A DNA stretch of 34,261 nt from an uncultured Bacteroidales bacterium (lineage in GTDB: Bacteria > Bacteroidota > Bacteroidia > Bacteroidales > Paludibacteraceae). Of the stretch, positions 25,386 to 32,456 are shown piece by piece. The first letter of the stretch is position 1; each line of letters starts with the position of its first letter. A program made the position numbers and the translations under genes. The stretch covers positions 1-34,261 of the forward strand of contig CAMHQP010000013.1 in NCBI GenBank assembly GCA_946187555.1. The letters are read 5' to 3'. The notes under the pieces were generated by a model. The model was given only the letters and a program-made list of their open reading frames with translations, was not told the DNA's origin and ran no database searches.

Positions 25386-26696
25386 TTATTTCAATCTCAA
25401 AAATCCGATACCGAATCTTTCTACTGCGGCGCGCTCGAGGTCTTCGCGCACCGACGGATCGGCAATCGAGATGAGGGCTTTAGCGCGGTCAGCCAGCGGC
25501 AGGTTGCGCAGATAGACGATGCCGTGTTCGGTAGCTATATACTGCGCTTGGAAACGAGTCGTGACCACTCCTGCTCCGGGCGCGAGTCTGGCCACGATCT
25601 TCGACTGTCCTTTATTGGTCATACTCGGCAACGCAATGAAGCACTTACCCCCTTCCGACAAGGCTGCACCGTACATAAAGTCGTGCTGTCCGCCGACGCC
25701 GGAGATGATGGTCTCGCCGATGGAGTCGGCGCAGATCTGACCGGTCAAGTCCACCTCTACGGCCGAGTTGATGGCCATCGCTTTGGGGTTCTGGCGAATG
25801 ATCTGCGGGTCGTTTGTCCATGCCACATCCCGGATAACGAAATCACGGTTGCCATCGACATACTCATACAAATGTTTGGAGCCCAGAATCAAGCTTCCCA
25901 CGGACTTACCGGGCAGTACTTTCTTAAGACTGTTATCGATCACCCCGCTCTCTATCAGCGGCAATACACCATCGGTGATGGCCTCTGTGTGCAGACCCAG
26001 ATGCTGATGGTTCCGTAGCGCATTGATGACTGCATTCGGGATACCGCCCACGCCTATCTGCAGCGTTGCGCCGTCGGGGATCTCAGATGCCACAAAATTA
26101 CCGATCTTCGTCTCTATCTCATTCGGCACGGGTGTCGGCACTTCCACCAAAGGGATATCGCCGCGGCACATGGCCGTGATCTTACTGATATGAATGACCG
26201 GATCACCGAACGTGCGGGGCATGTACTTATTCACCTGCGCGATGATAGTACGCGAGCACTCAGCGCCGGAGAAAGCGATGTCGGCGGAGATGCCGAACGA
26301 ACAATACCCCTCTTCATCAGGTTCGCTCACCTGCAGGAAGGTCACATCAACGGGAATCTGCCGGCTCCTGAACAAGAACGGCACCTCGCCAAGGAAAGCC
26401 GGAATAGTGTCCGCTACGCCTTCGCGCATCGCCTTCCGCAAGGTATTGGGCACGAAGATAGACAGCGCCCGGAACGAGTCCATCAACTCTTTCTTGGCGT
26501 ACGGGGCATCCTCGGGATGCACACCGAAACCCGAGATCAACTTGACGTCCCGCAGTTCACTCGCGCGCTCTACGAGCGCATTAAGCAACACAGTCGGGAT
26601 ACTCGTGCTACCTTGCACAACAATCGTGTCACCGCTGCGCACATGGCTCACCGCCTCCAGCGGACTAACGTATTTCGGGGTATTCAGAGGGGTCAT
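25386..26696 (-). CDS. Acetyl-CoA hydrolase/CoA-transferase family enzyme (Cat/AbfT group)
   Basis: Moves CoA between acyl groups through a glutamyl-CoA thioester. With the ATG at 26696 the protein has 436 residues, and the probable catalytic glutamate (LHTEAITDG) is E238, the number I recall for the catalytic Glu of 4-hydroxybutyrate CoA-transferase. GVGGIPNAV, LYEYVDGN and the C-terminal RFQAQYIATEHGIVYLRNL are further family motifs. The frame extends to 26840 over the aminotransferase gene; an ATG at 26723 is a possible alternative start. Behind iorAB and an aminotransferase it could exchange aryl-acetyl-CoA with acetate, releasing an aryl acetate and conserving the thioester as acetyl-CoA. 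Succinate or butyrate-type acceptors are equally possible from sequence. Confidence 0.85.
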   Translation of the reverse strand: MTPLNTPKYVSPLEAVSHVRSGDTIVVQGSTSIPTVLLNALVERASELRDVKLISGFGVHPEDAPYAKKELMDSFRALSIFVPNTLRKAMREGVADTIPAFLGEVPFLFRSRQIPVDVTFLQVSEPDEEGYCSFGISADIAFSGAECSRTIIAQVNKYMPRTFGDPVIHISKITAMCRGDIPLVEVPTPVPNEIETKIGNFVASEIPDGATLQIGVGGIPNAVINALRNHQHLGLHTEAITDGVLPLIESGVIDNSLKKVLPGKSVGSLILGSKHLYEYVDGNRDFVIRDVAWTNDPQIIRQNPKAMAINSAVEVDLTGQICADSIGETIISGVGGQHDFMYGAALSEGGKCFIALPSMTNKGQSKIVARLAPGAGVVTTRFQAQYIATEHGIVYLRNLPLADRAKALISIADPSVREDLERAAVERFGIGFLRLK

Positions 26697-28032
26697 ATGG
26701 ATCGAATTGAGAGAAGTCTTCATTGAACTTACGGAGTCGCTCTTCGAGCTGCTCGTACTGGTCTTCACGGATTGCCGACGCACAACCGCGCATACCGTCC
26801 CGCTGCGCACCCGTGCTCTCCAGCGAGATAGCCGACACACCGTAGTAAATCAGTTTATTGACGAGTTTCGTTCCCGACCAGTCCTTGTAACCGAAGGTGA
26901 AGAAGAAACCGTCACCCACCTCCTGTCCGTCGGCATCTTTGTCATACACGATATGAAAACCGTTACGGAGCATGATCTCCTTTATCTTATGCGCCCGGCG
27001 CGCGTACTCACGCGTGTTCTCCACGTAACGCAACTTGCCCTCGCACGCCGCCTGCAGCATCGCTGCCATGCCGTGTTGCACGGAATGTGTCACGCCGCTC
27101 GAGAGCACATACAGGAAGGTATAAGCGAAGCTCTGGAGCAACTCGCCGTTGTTATGCAGACGCTTGCCCAAAGCCGGATAGACTCGCTTGGCGAGCACCG
27201 GATCGATGGCGATGAAGGCCGCACGCTGACCGGCATAACTGAAGATCTTCGAGCACGAGATCATCTGAATACAGTTATGCGTGTAATGGCCTACAGACGG
27301 TTGGTACGGCTCCGAATAAGGATTACCTCTGTTCGGGTCACGGAAATCCATATTGAGGTATGCCAGGTCTTCCAGCACAATCGCGTCGTACTGCGTGGCC
27401 AGCTCACCGATGATCTGCAACTCTTCATTCGTCAGACACGCCCAAGTGGGGTTGTTCGGATTGCTATAGAGGATACCGGCGATGCGGCCGCTCTTCAGAT
27501 GACGCTCTAACTCATCACGTAACTTAGCCCCGCGGAAATCTGCGATATCGAAGGCATCAATACGACTGCCGATGACGTGACACTGCATCTTCTGCACCGG
27601 GAAACAGGGATCCAAGAAGAGGATCGTGTCTTTCTCCGGCTGCAACTGAATAAGCATCATATTGAGTGCAAATGCCGCCTGCATCGAACCTACAGTCGGC
27701 AGGATACACTCCGGCGGACGCTGCAGATTGATGAACGCACGCACGAACTCCGAACCCCATTTCTTCACCTCCGGGATACCGATGATAATCGGATAATGCG
27801 CCGCACAACCGTTCAACAACGCCTTATGCTCCGCCTCAATTCCTATCTCCGATGCCGGCAAACCCGGTTCACCCAACGCCATGTTGACGTACTCAACACC
27901 CGTCGCCTGCTCGATGTTCTTTACCACACCCGCCAACTGACGGATACTGGCGTTACCTAACTCGTGGAAATTGCGCAAGCCGAACTGCCGGCAAATCGAG
28001 TCCACGATATGTTTATCTAACGGAAAGTGCAT
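26665..28032 (-). CDS. PLP-dependent class I/II aminotransferase
   Basis: A 455-residue fold-type I aminotransferase. It shows the family motifs MALGEPGLP (substrate-side loop), PTVGSMQAAFAL (cofactor phosphate region), YSNPNNPTW with tryptophan where glycine is usual, LEDLAYLNMDF (aspartate to the pyridine nitrogen) and ISCSKIFSYAGQRAAF with the Schiff-base lysine. It is longer than the usual ~390-400 residues. Position between iorB and a CoA-transferase suggests that it makes the 2-oxo acid (indole-, phenyl- or hydroxyphenylpyruvate) used by IorAB, but specificity cannot be read directly. The start MHFPLDKHIV overlaps iorB by 20 bp; the frame upstream has no ATG. It overlaps the CoA-transferase by 32 bp. 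Confidence 0.85.
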   Translation of the reverse strand: MHFPLDKHIVDSICRQFGLRNFHELGNASIRQLAGVVKNIEQATGVEYVNMALGEPGLPASEIGIEAEHKALLNGCAAHYPIIIGIPEVKKWGSEFVRAFINLQRPPECILPTVGSMQAAFALNMMLIQLQPEKDTILFLDPCFPVQKMQCHVIGSRIDAFDIADFRGAKLRDELERHLKSGRIAGILYSNPNNPTWACLTNEELQIIGELATQYDAIVLEDLAYLNMDFRDPNRGNPYSEPYQPSVGHYTHNCIQMISCSKIFSYAGQRAAFIAIDPVLAKRVYPALGKRLHNNGELLQSFAYTFLYVLSSGVTHSVQHGMAAMLQAACEGKLRYVENTREYARRAHKIKEIMLRNGFHIVYDKDADGQEVGDGFFFTFGYKDWSGTKLVNKLIYYGVSAISLESTGAQRDGMRGCASAIREDQYEQLEERLRKFNEDFSQFDPYDPSEYPEIR

Positions 28033-28597
28033 AATGATAACCTGCCTCCACAGCAGCAATATTGGTATTCACAATCGTTTCTCCTTTGCGGGCGAAGACG
28101 CGTGCCACACCGGCGATCATCTTGTCATGGTCGATGCCTAACATAGGAATCGCCGCACCTAACAGCACCATATTCGCCGCCTGTGCAGGTGCACCGGCTT
28201 CCTTGGCAAGCGCCTCCACATCCAAGAGCACATGGTTCTTATACGCTTTGATACGCGCCAACACCTGCTCCAAGTCCGGATAGTTCGGTATATTAAGGAA
28301 AGGCACGCAGGATGTCACTATCCATCCGTCCGGCTTGAGGTACTCCACATAACGCAGCGCCTCCATAGGTTCCAACGAGATGATCAGGTCTGCCCCTCCC
28401 TTCGGGATAAGATCACTCATGATCGGCTCCGACGACAAGCGCAGGTTCGACTGCACGTCCCCGCCGCGCTGGGACATTCCGTGTACTTCGGCTTGTTTCA
28501 GATACAAACCCTCTTGCAGGGCGGCTTCACCAATAACGGTAGCGATAGAGAGGATGCCTTGACCTCCTACTCCGGCCAAAATGATATCTTTTTTCAT
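28013..28597 (-). CDS. iorB: Indolepyruvate:ferredoxin oxidoreductase, beta subunit
   Basis: The 194-residue gamma-type (pyruvate:ferredoxin oxidoreductase gamma-like) subunit. It begins DIILAGVGGQGILSIATVIGEAA, the nucleotide-binding signature of the family, followed by QAEVHGMSQRGGDVQSNLRLS and MVLLGAAIPMLG. With IorA it decarboxylates aryl pyruvates to aryl-acetyl-CoA and reduces ferredoxin in the cytoplasm. The ATG overlaps the iorA stop by 4 bp (ATGA), as expected for a two-subunit enzyme made in equal amounts. Confidence 0.95.
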   Translation of the reverse strand: MKKDIILAGVGGQGILSIATVIGEAALQEGLYLKQAEVHGMSQRGGDVQSNLRLSSEPIMSDLIPKGGADLIISLEPMEALRYVEYLKPDGWIVTSCVPFLNIPNYPDLEQVLARIKAYKNHVLLDVEALAKEAGAPAQAANMVLLGAAIPMLGIDHDKMIAGVARVFARKGETIVNTNIAAVEAGYHYALSVR

Positions 28598-30195
28598 GAC
28601 TTTTTAGCGGCTTTAAGATGACGTTTCAATGTTTGTATGCATTCGCGGCGGGCAATGACGACAGACGTGCCGTTGTAATCGATCTCCTCGCGCAGGACGT
28701 TCTTGATCTCGTCCATGTTCTTGGGCAGCGGTACCACCACACGCACATGTTCTTGCGGAACACCCAGACCGTAACAGATCTGCTCTAACCGACCCGTTCC
28801 GGCAGAGTCCTGACCTCCGGTCATACCCGTAGTAAGGTTATCGCTTATCAGCACCACTACATTCGCATTCGCATTGACGCAGTCCAACAGACCCGTCATA
28901 CCCGAGTGCGTGAACGTGCTATCACCAATGACGGCGATCGCAGGATGTTGACCGGCATCAGCTGCACCCTTTGCCATCGTCACCGATGCACCCATCTCTA
29001 CACAAGCATGGATGGCATGGAAAGGTGAGAGAGCACCCAGCGTATAACAACCGATATCGCCGAAGATACGAGGCGCAGCGTACTCGCGTGCTACCTCATT
29101 GAGGGCAGCGTACATATCGCGGTGACCGCAACCCTGGCAAAGTGCAGGCGGACGCCCTACTACGATCGCTTCGGGAGCATGTTCGGGCAACGGATCCAGA
29201 CCTATCGCCTTGCGCACCGAATCCGGCGTCAGCTCACCCATACGCGGCAGATCACCCGTCAAGCGACCTTTGATAACCACATCCGAAGGCACCATTCCAC
29301 GGATCAACTCTTCCACTACCGGTTGACCTTCCTCGATAACCAGAATCTCCTTCGCACCGTCCTTCACTAACTGCGCAATCAGCGCCGCCGGCAACGGATA
29401 CTGCGTCAGGCGGAGGATCGAACAACCCATCGAGGCGTCATAATTCTCCATCAGATAGTTATACGCAATACCCGTCGTCACGATCGCTTTCTCAGGATGA
29501 GCACCGCGCACATACACATTATGTCCGTCCGCTTCGCTATGCGCCACAAAAGACGGTTGCGCCGCTACCAACTCGGCATAATTCCGTTTGGCGAAGGCCG
29601 GCAACAAGATGAAATGATTGACGTCCTTGGGCATTGACATCTCGTTCTGCGGACGCGGCTTCTCCACCGTGTTCACCACCGCACGACTATGCGCCATACG
29701 TGTTGTGACACGCAGTAAGATGGGCGTCTTCAGTTGCTCACTTAACTCAAAACCGTACGCCATCATGTCGTACGCCTCTTGTTGATTACTCGGTTCCAGA
29801 CACGGGATCATAGCGAACTTCGCGTAGAAACGACTGTCCTGCTCATTCTGACTCGAGTGCATCGATGGGTCATCTGCCGCCAACACGATCAGTCCGCCGT
29901 TAACGCCCGTGATGGCAGCGTTCATAAACGCGTCCGCACACACGTTCATTCCTACGTGTTTCATGCACACGAGCGCGCGCTTGCCCATGTACGACATACC
30001 CAAGGCAGCCTCCATGGCTGTCTTCTCATTGGTCGCCCAACGGCATTGGATACCGCTCGGCTGTTTGGCTTGCGCCAGTTGAATGTACTCGGTAACTTCG
30101 GTCGAGGGCGTTCCCGGATAGGCATAAACACCGCTTAAACCGGCATCTATCGCGCCTTGGGCAATCGCCTCATCGCCTAACAATAAATGTTTCAT
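28594..30195 (-). CDS. iorA: Indolepyruvate:ferredoxin oxidoreductase, alpha subunit
   Basis: A 533-residue thiamine-diphosphate enzyme. The N-terminal pyrimidine-binding domain begins LLLGDEAIAQGAIDAGLSGVYAYPGTPSTE. The CoA/cluster-side motif LCQGCGHRDMYAAL starts near residue 352 and the thiamine-diphosphate motif (IGDSTFTHSGMTGLLD...LISDN) at about 423-453. Archaeal IorA carries a C-terminal two-cluster ferredoxin domain; here the protein ends just after RRECIQTLKRHLKAAKKS, without it. I recall a similar length for other Bacteroidetes homologues, so this looks like the lineage form and not a truncation. Electrons would then need an external acceptor. It is the first gene after the promoter at 30223-30254. 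Confidence 0.95.
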   Translation of the reverse strand: MKHLLLGDEAIAQGAIDAGLSGVYAYPGTPSTEVTEYIQLAQAKQPSGIQCRWATNEKTAMEAALGMSYMGKRALVCMKHVGMNVCADAFMNAAITGVNGGLIVLAADDPSMHSSQNEQDSRFYAKFAMIPCLEPSNQQEAYDMMAYGFELSEQLKTPILLRVTTRMAHSRAVVNTVEKPRPQNEMSMPKDVNHFILLPAFAKRNYAELVAAQPSFVAHSEADGHNVYVRGAHPEKAIVTTGIAYNYLMENYDASMGCSILRLTQYPLPAALIAQLVKDGAKEILVIEEGQPVVEELIRGMVPSDVVIKGRLTGDLPRMGELTPDSVRKAIGLDPLPEHAPEAIVVGRPPALCQGCGHRDMYAALNEVAREYAAPRIFGDIGCYTLGALSPFHAIHACVEMGASVTMAKGAADAGQHPAIAVIGDSTFTHSGMTGLLDCVNANANVVVLISDNLTTGMTGGQDSAGTGRLEQICYGLGVPQEHVRVVVPLPKNMDEIKNVLREEIDYNGTSVVIARRECIQTLKRHLKAAKKS

Positions 30196-30222
30196 GGTAT
30201 AGATGTGTTACAATTTGCGCTG

Positions 30223-30254
30223 CAAATTTACACAAAATATTTGACATATGCAAA
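30223..30254 (-). promoter_or_regulatory. Promoter of the iorA operon
   Basis: On the minus strand: -33 TTTG (30254-30251), 20-bp spacer, -7 TAAATTTG (30230-30223). The leader to the iorA ATG is about 20 nt. Confidence 0.8.
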
Positions 30255-30261
30255 TAAAAAC

Positions 30262-30289
30262 AAAAAAAAGACACCCGAAAGTGTCTTTT
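30262..30289 (-). terminator. Intrinsic terminator of the tRNA-Lys gene
   Basis: A perfect 9-bp stem (30266-30274 with 30281-30289) and a 6-nt loop are followed on the minus strand by a run of eight T. It begins one base after the tRNA discriminator base. Confidence 0.85.
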
Positions 30290-30290
30290 G

Positions 30291-30363
30291 TGTCCCCCGA
30301 GGGACTCGAACCCTCGACCCACTGATTAAGAGTCAGTTGCTCTACCAACTGAGCTAGGGAGAC
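30291..30363 (-). tRNA. tRNA-Lys, anticodon CUU
   Basis: On the minus strand a complete 73-nt cloverleaf can be folded: acceptor stem GTCTCCC with GGGGGAC (one G-T pair), D-arm sequence AGCTCAGTTGGTAGAGC, anticodon stem ACTGA/TCAGT around loop CTCTTAA (anticodon CTT), and T-arm GGGTTCGAGTCCC. The discriminator is A. The 3' CCA is not encoded and must be added by nucleotidyltransferase. Confidence 0.95.
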
Positions 30364-30397
30364 CTCTAAAATGTGTGCTATTTTTCAAAAGCGGCTG

Positions 30398-30429
30398 CAA
30401 AAGTACTGCTTTTTTTTGACATGACCAAA
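30398..30429 (-). promoter_or_regulatory. Promoter of the tRNA-Lys gene
   Basis: On the minus strand: -33 TTTG (30429-30426), 20-bp spacer, -7 TACTTTTG (30405-30398), 35 bp upstream of the mature tRNA 5' end. Confidence 0.75.
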
Positions 30430-30470
30430 TTTTTTTGAAAAAAAATGCAAATAGAGGGTCATTTTTTGAC

Positions 30471-31193
30471 TTATAGGCTCTCGGCAAAGGCCTCAGCCTG
30501 CTCTATTTGATCGATTTTACCGACATCCATCATCCGATAGTCAGCCGGCAAGAAAGCCCGCAAAGGCACCTTATCCATAACCTGCAGGTAGAAATCAATG
30601 AGGGAGAATTTTTCTTGAGGCATCTCCTTCAGAAGCGCCAAAGCTTCCGAACTAAGAATCTGACATCCGCTGAACGCGAGATGCCGGCCGTCTTTGCCCT
30701 TTAACTCGCCCGTTTTAACATTCGTCCAACCGCAGAGACGGTTGTTTTCATCAAAACAGAGATAGCGCTGCGTATCCCGCTCGCTCACCACCAACTGACT
30801 TACGCCTGTCTGCTCGTACGCGCTCAAGAGTGCACGAAGATCGATATTGCTCAAAATATCCACATTGCAGGCTAATATCGGCTCACCCGTAACCTGTAAC
30901 CCGTAACCCGTAACCGCTTTCTTCAGTCCTCCTCCTGTATCGAGGAGAAGATCCCGTTCATCAGAAATCTCAATGTTACATCCCCACCCTTCATTCGCGC
31001 GGATGGTGTCAATAATCATATCGGGAAAATGATGCACGTTCACGATGATATCGGTGATACCGGCCTTACGCAGTTTTTCCACCTGCCATTCCAACAGGGG
31101 CTTGCCGGCTAATGGCACCAGCGCCTTCGGCATCGTATCGGTGAGGGGTTTGAGACGCGTGCCCAGCCCCGCAGCAAAAATCATCGCTTTCAT
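30471..31193 (-). CDS. Sugar-1-phosphate nucleotidyltransferase, MurU-like
   Basis: A 240-residue NTP-transferase fold protein with the nucleotide-binding start MIFAAGLGTRLKPLTDTMPKALVPLAGKPLLEW (GxGTRL then PKAL), a LDTGGGLKKA loop (residues 84-93) and the metal-binding NVDILSNID (110-118). Size and motifs fit MurU-like uridylyltransferases that make UDP-MurNAc from MurNAc-1-phosphate; the substrate is inferred from the adjacent AmgK-like kinase. Residues 93-102 (AVTGYGLQVT) are encoded by a heptanucleotide repeat and interrupt the loop before GEPILACNVD; they look inserted. The ATG overlaps the RapZ-C gene by 4 bp. No clear terminator was found between its stop and the tRNA promoter; 30421-30461 has a weak inverted repeat only. 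Confidence 0.85.
   Translation of the reverse strand: MKAMIFAAGLGTRLKPLTDTMPKALVPLAGKPLLEWQVEKLRKAGITDIIVNVHHFPDMIIDTIRANEGWGCNIEISDERDLLLDTGGGLKKAVTGYGLQVTGEPILACNVDILSNIDLRALLSAYEQTGVSQLVVSERDTQRYLCFDENNRLCGWTNVKTGELKGKDGRHLAFSGCQILSSEALALLKEMPQEKFSLIDFYLQVMDKVPLRAFLPADYRMMDVGKIDQIEQAEAFAESL
30887..30914. repeat. Heptanucleotide repeat inside the nucleotidyltransferase gene
   Basis: Four tandem 7-bp units on the plus strand: CCGTAAC, CTGTAAC, CCGTAAC, CCGTAAC. On the minus strand, in frame, they encode AVTGYGLQVT. The 28-bp array with its flanks keeps the frame. Confidence 0.9.
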
Positions 31194-31591
31194 AACTCTC
31201 TTTCTATTCCTCTTTCGCGGTGAATAAGATGCACTTTTACATCGTATTTCTCTTTAAGATGTTGCGCCAGATGTTCCGCACAATAGACCGAACGGTGCTG
31301 TCCACCGGTGCAACCGAAGGCCACCTGCAGGTTAGTAAAATCACGCTCTATGAACCGCGCTACGTGATGATCCACAAGCGCATAGACGGACTCCAAGAAC
31401 GTCAGTATCTCGCCGTCCTTTTCCAAGAACTCAATAACCGGTTGATCCAAGCCGGTAAGCGTCTTATACTGCTCGTACTTACCGGGGTTGTGGGTACCAC
31501 GGCAGTCGAACACATAACCACCGCCGTTACCGGACGCGTCTGCAGGGATACCGCGTTTAAACGAGAAGGAGTAGATCGTTACTGAGAGCAT
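31190..31591 (-). CDS. Stand-alone RapZ C-terminal domain protein
   Basis: A 133-residue protein equal to the C-terminal half of RapZ, without the N-terminal P-loop kinase-like domain. It has the opening IYSFSFKRGIPADA, the core FDCRGTHNPG and the phosphate-loop-like signature FGCTGGQHRSVYCAEHL. In E. coli this domain binds glucosamine-6-phosphate and controls the small RNA GlmZ through RNase E. Here, between a sugar kinase and a nucleotidyltransferase, a sensing role for an amino-sugar phosphate is a reasonable inference; an RNA target is not evident. The ATG lies 35 bp inside the kinase gene, and the family start motif follows it directly, so the long overlap is real. Confidence 0.85.
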   Translation of the reverse strand: MLSVTIYSFSFKRGIPADASGNGGGYVFDCRGTHNPGKYEQYKTLTGLDQPVIEFLEKDGEILTFLESVYALVDHHVARFIERDFTNLQVAFGCTGGQHRSVYCAEHLAQHLKEKYDVKVHLIHRERGIEREL

Positions 31592-32456
31592 ACAAATAAG
31601 GATATTCGTTTTGCAAAGGTTCTAATATATCACGCAGGTTGTGCAGGGCGAGCGGAATAGACTCAAGGAAATGTTGCTTGCGCTCAAAATAACCTCTATA
31701 TCCGTAGGCACCGAGCACTTGGAGTGTGCGCAGTAGCACGAAATGAGGGAGCGCCGCCTTCCATTCTGTAACCTGTAACCCGTAACCTGTAACCGCTAAT
31801 TCATCCAAATAAGCCTCAATCATCTGCTCGCGGAAGGCGGGAGTGAACTTGGCTTTCGCCTGCCATAGGAAGGAAGCGACATCGTATTGCGTCGAGCCAC
31901 GACGACCTCCTTGGAAATCAATGAAATACGGTTGTCCGTCCTTAATCATCACGTTCCGGCTCTGGAAATCGCGATACAAGAACGTCTCCGACGGTTGCGC
32001 CAGAATGACCGCCACTAACTTATCGAACTCATCCTCTAACTTCGGCTCGGAGAACTCGATCTTCGTGCCCTTCAAAAAGCAGTACTTGAAGTAATTGAGA
32101 TCCCAGCGGATGGCTCGTTCGTCCATCGCCGGTACAGGAAAACAAACACTCCAATCAAAGTCCTTGGCGCCCTCCACCTGCACATGTGCCAACGCCCGGA
32201 TAGCGCGCTCTACGAGCACCGGATCAAGCTTATCGAAAAGCAACGTATCACCGAGGTCTTCCTGGGTATAACTCATCTCATCCTCACTCACCCAATACAA
32301 CTCAGGCACCGGCAGACCGAGCGCATGAAAATGCCGCGCCATATAGATGAACGCGCGGTTCTCATCGCGATTAGTCCCTTGCACACGAATGATACTTCTG
32401 CCGTTCTCGTCCATCTCGCGGGTGTAGATCCTATTAGAGCCTTGCTGCTTGATCAT
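31557..32456 (-). CDS. AmgK-like sugar kinase (aminoglycoside phosphotransferase fold)
   Basis: A 299-residue kinase of the APH fold. The N-lobe starts almost directly with the glycine-loop equivalent GSNRIYTRE. The catalytic loop is YRDFQSRNVM (D163, N168; tyrosine in place of the usual histidine) and the metal motif is IDFQGGRRG (D180). Related enzymes phosphorylate MurNAc or GlcNAc at C1, supplying MurU; that substrate is inferred from the neighbours. The N-terminus lacks the short helix that precedes the glycine loop in homologues, but the ATGA overlap with the lipid kinase fixes the ATG. Residues 221-230 (AVTGYGLQVT) are encoded by a heptanucleotide repeat and are identical to an insertion in the nucleotidyltransferase two genes downstream. 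Confidence 0.85.
   Translation of the reverse strand: MIKQQGSNRIYTREMDENGRSIIRVQGTNRDENRAFIYMARHFHALGLPVPELYWVSEDEMSYTQEDLGDTLLFDKLDPVLVERAIRALAHVQVEGAKDFDWSVCFPVPAMDERAIRWDLNYFKYCFLKGTKIEFSEPKLEDEFDKLVAVILAQPSETFLYRDFQSRNVMIKDGQPYFIDFQGGRRGSTQYDVASFLWQAKAKFTPAFREQMIEAYLDELAVTGYGLQVTEWKAALPHFVLLRTLQVLGAYGYRGYFERKQHFLESIPLALHNLRDILEPLQNEYPYLYALSNDLLLLV
31766..31793. repeat. Heptanucleotide repeat inside the AmgK-like kinase gene
   Basis: Four tandem 7-bp units on the plus strand: CTGTAAC, CTGTAAC, CCGTAAC, CTGTAAC. On the minus strand they encode AVTGYGLQVT in frame, between DEL and EWK. Confidence 0.9.

Noticed and set aside
26194..27510. Plus-strand open frame of 438 codons opposite the aminotransferase and CoA-transferase genes
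   Set aside because: It is antisense to two well-supported genes, shows no recognisable motif, and its arginine- and threonine-rich composition is typical of a mirror frame.
28594..30195. IorA as a truncated gene, because the ferredoxin domain is missing
   Set aside because: The stop codon forms a normal ATGA junction with iorB and the length fits what I recall of Bacteroidetes homologues.
31190..31591. RapZ-C as a frameshifted piece of a kinase-RapZ fusion
   Set aside because: It starts with its own ATG followed at once by the domain's first conserved motif, and the kinase ends normally; an ancestral fusion cannot be excluded but no damage is visible.
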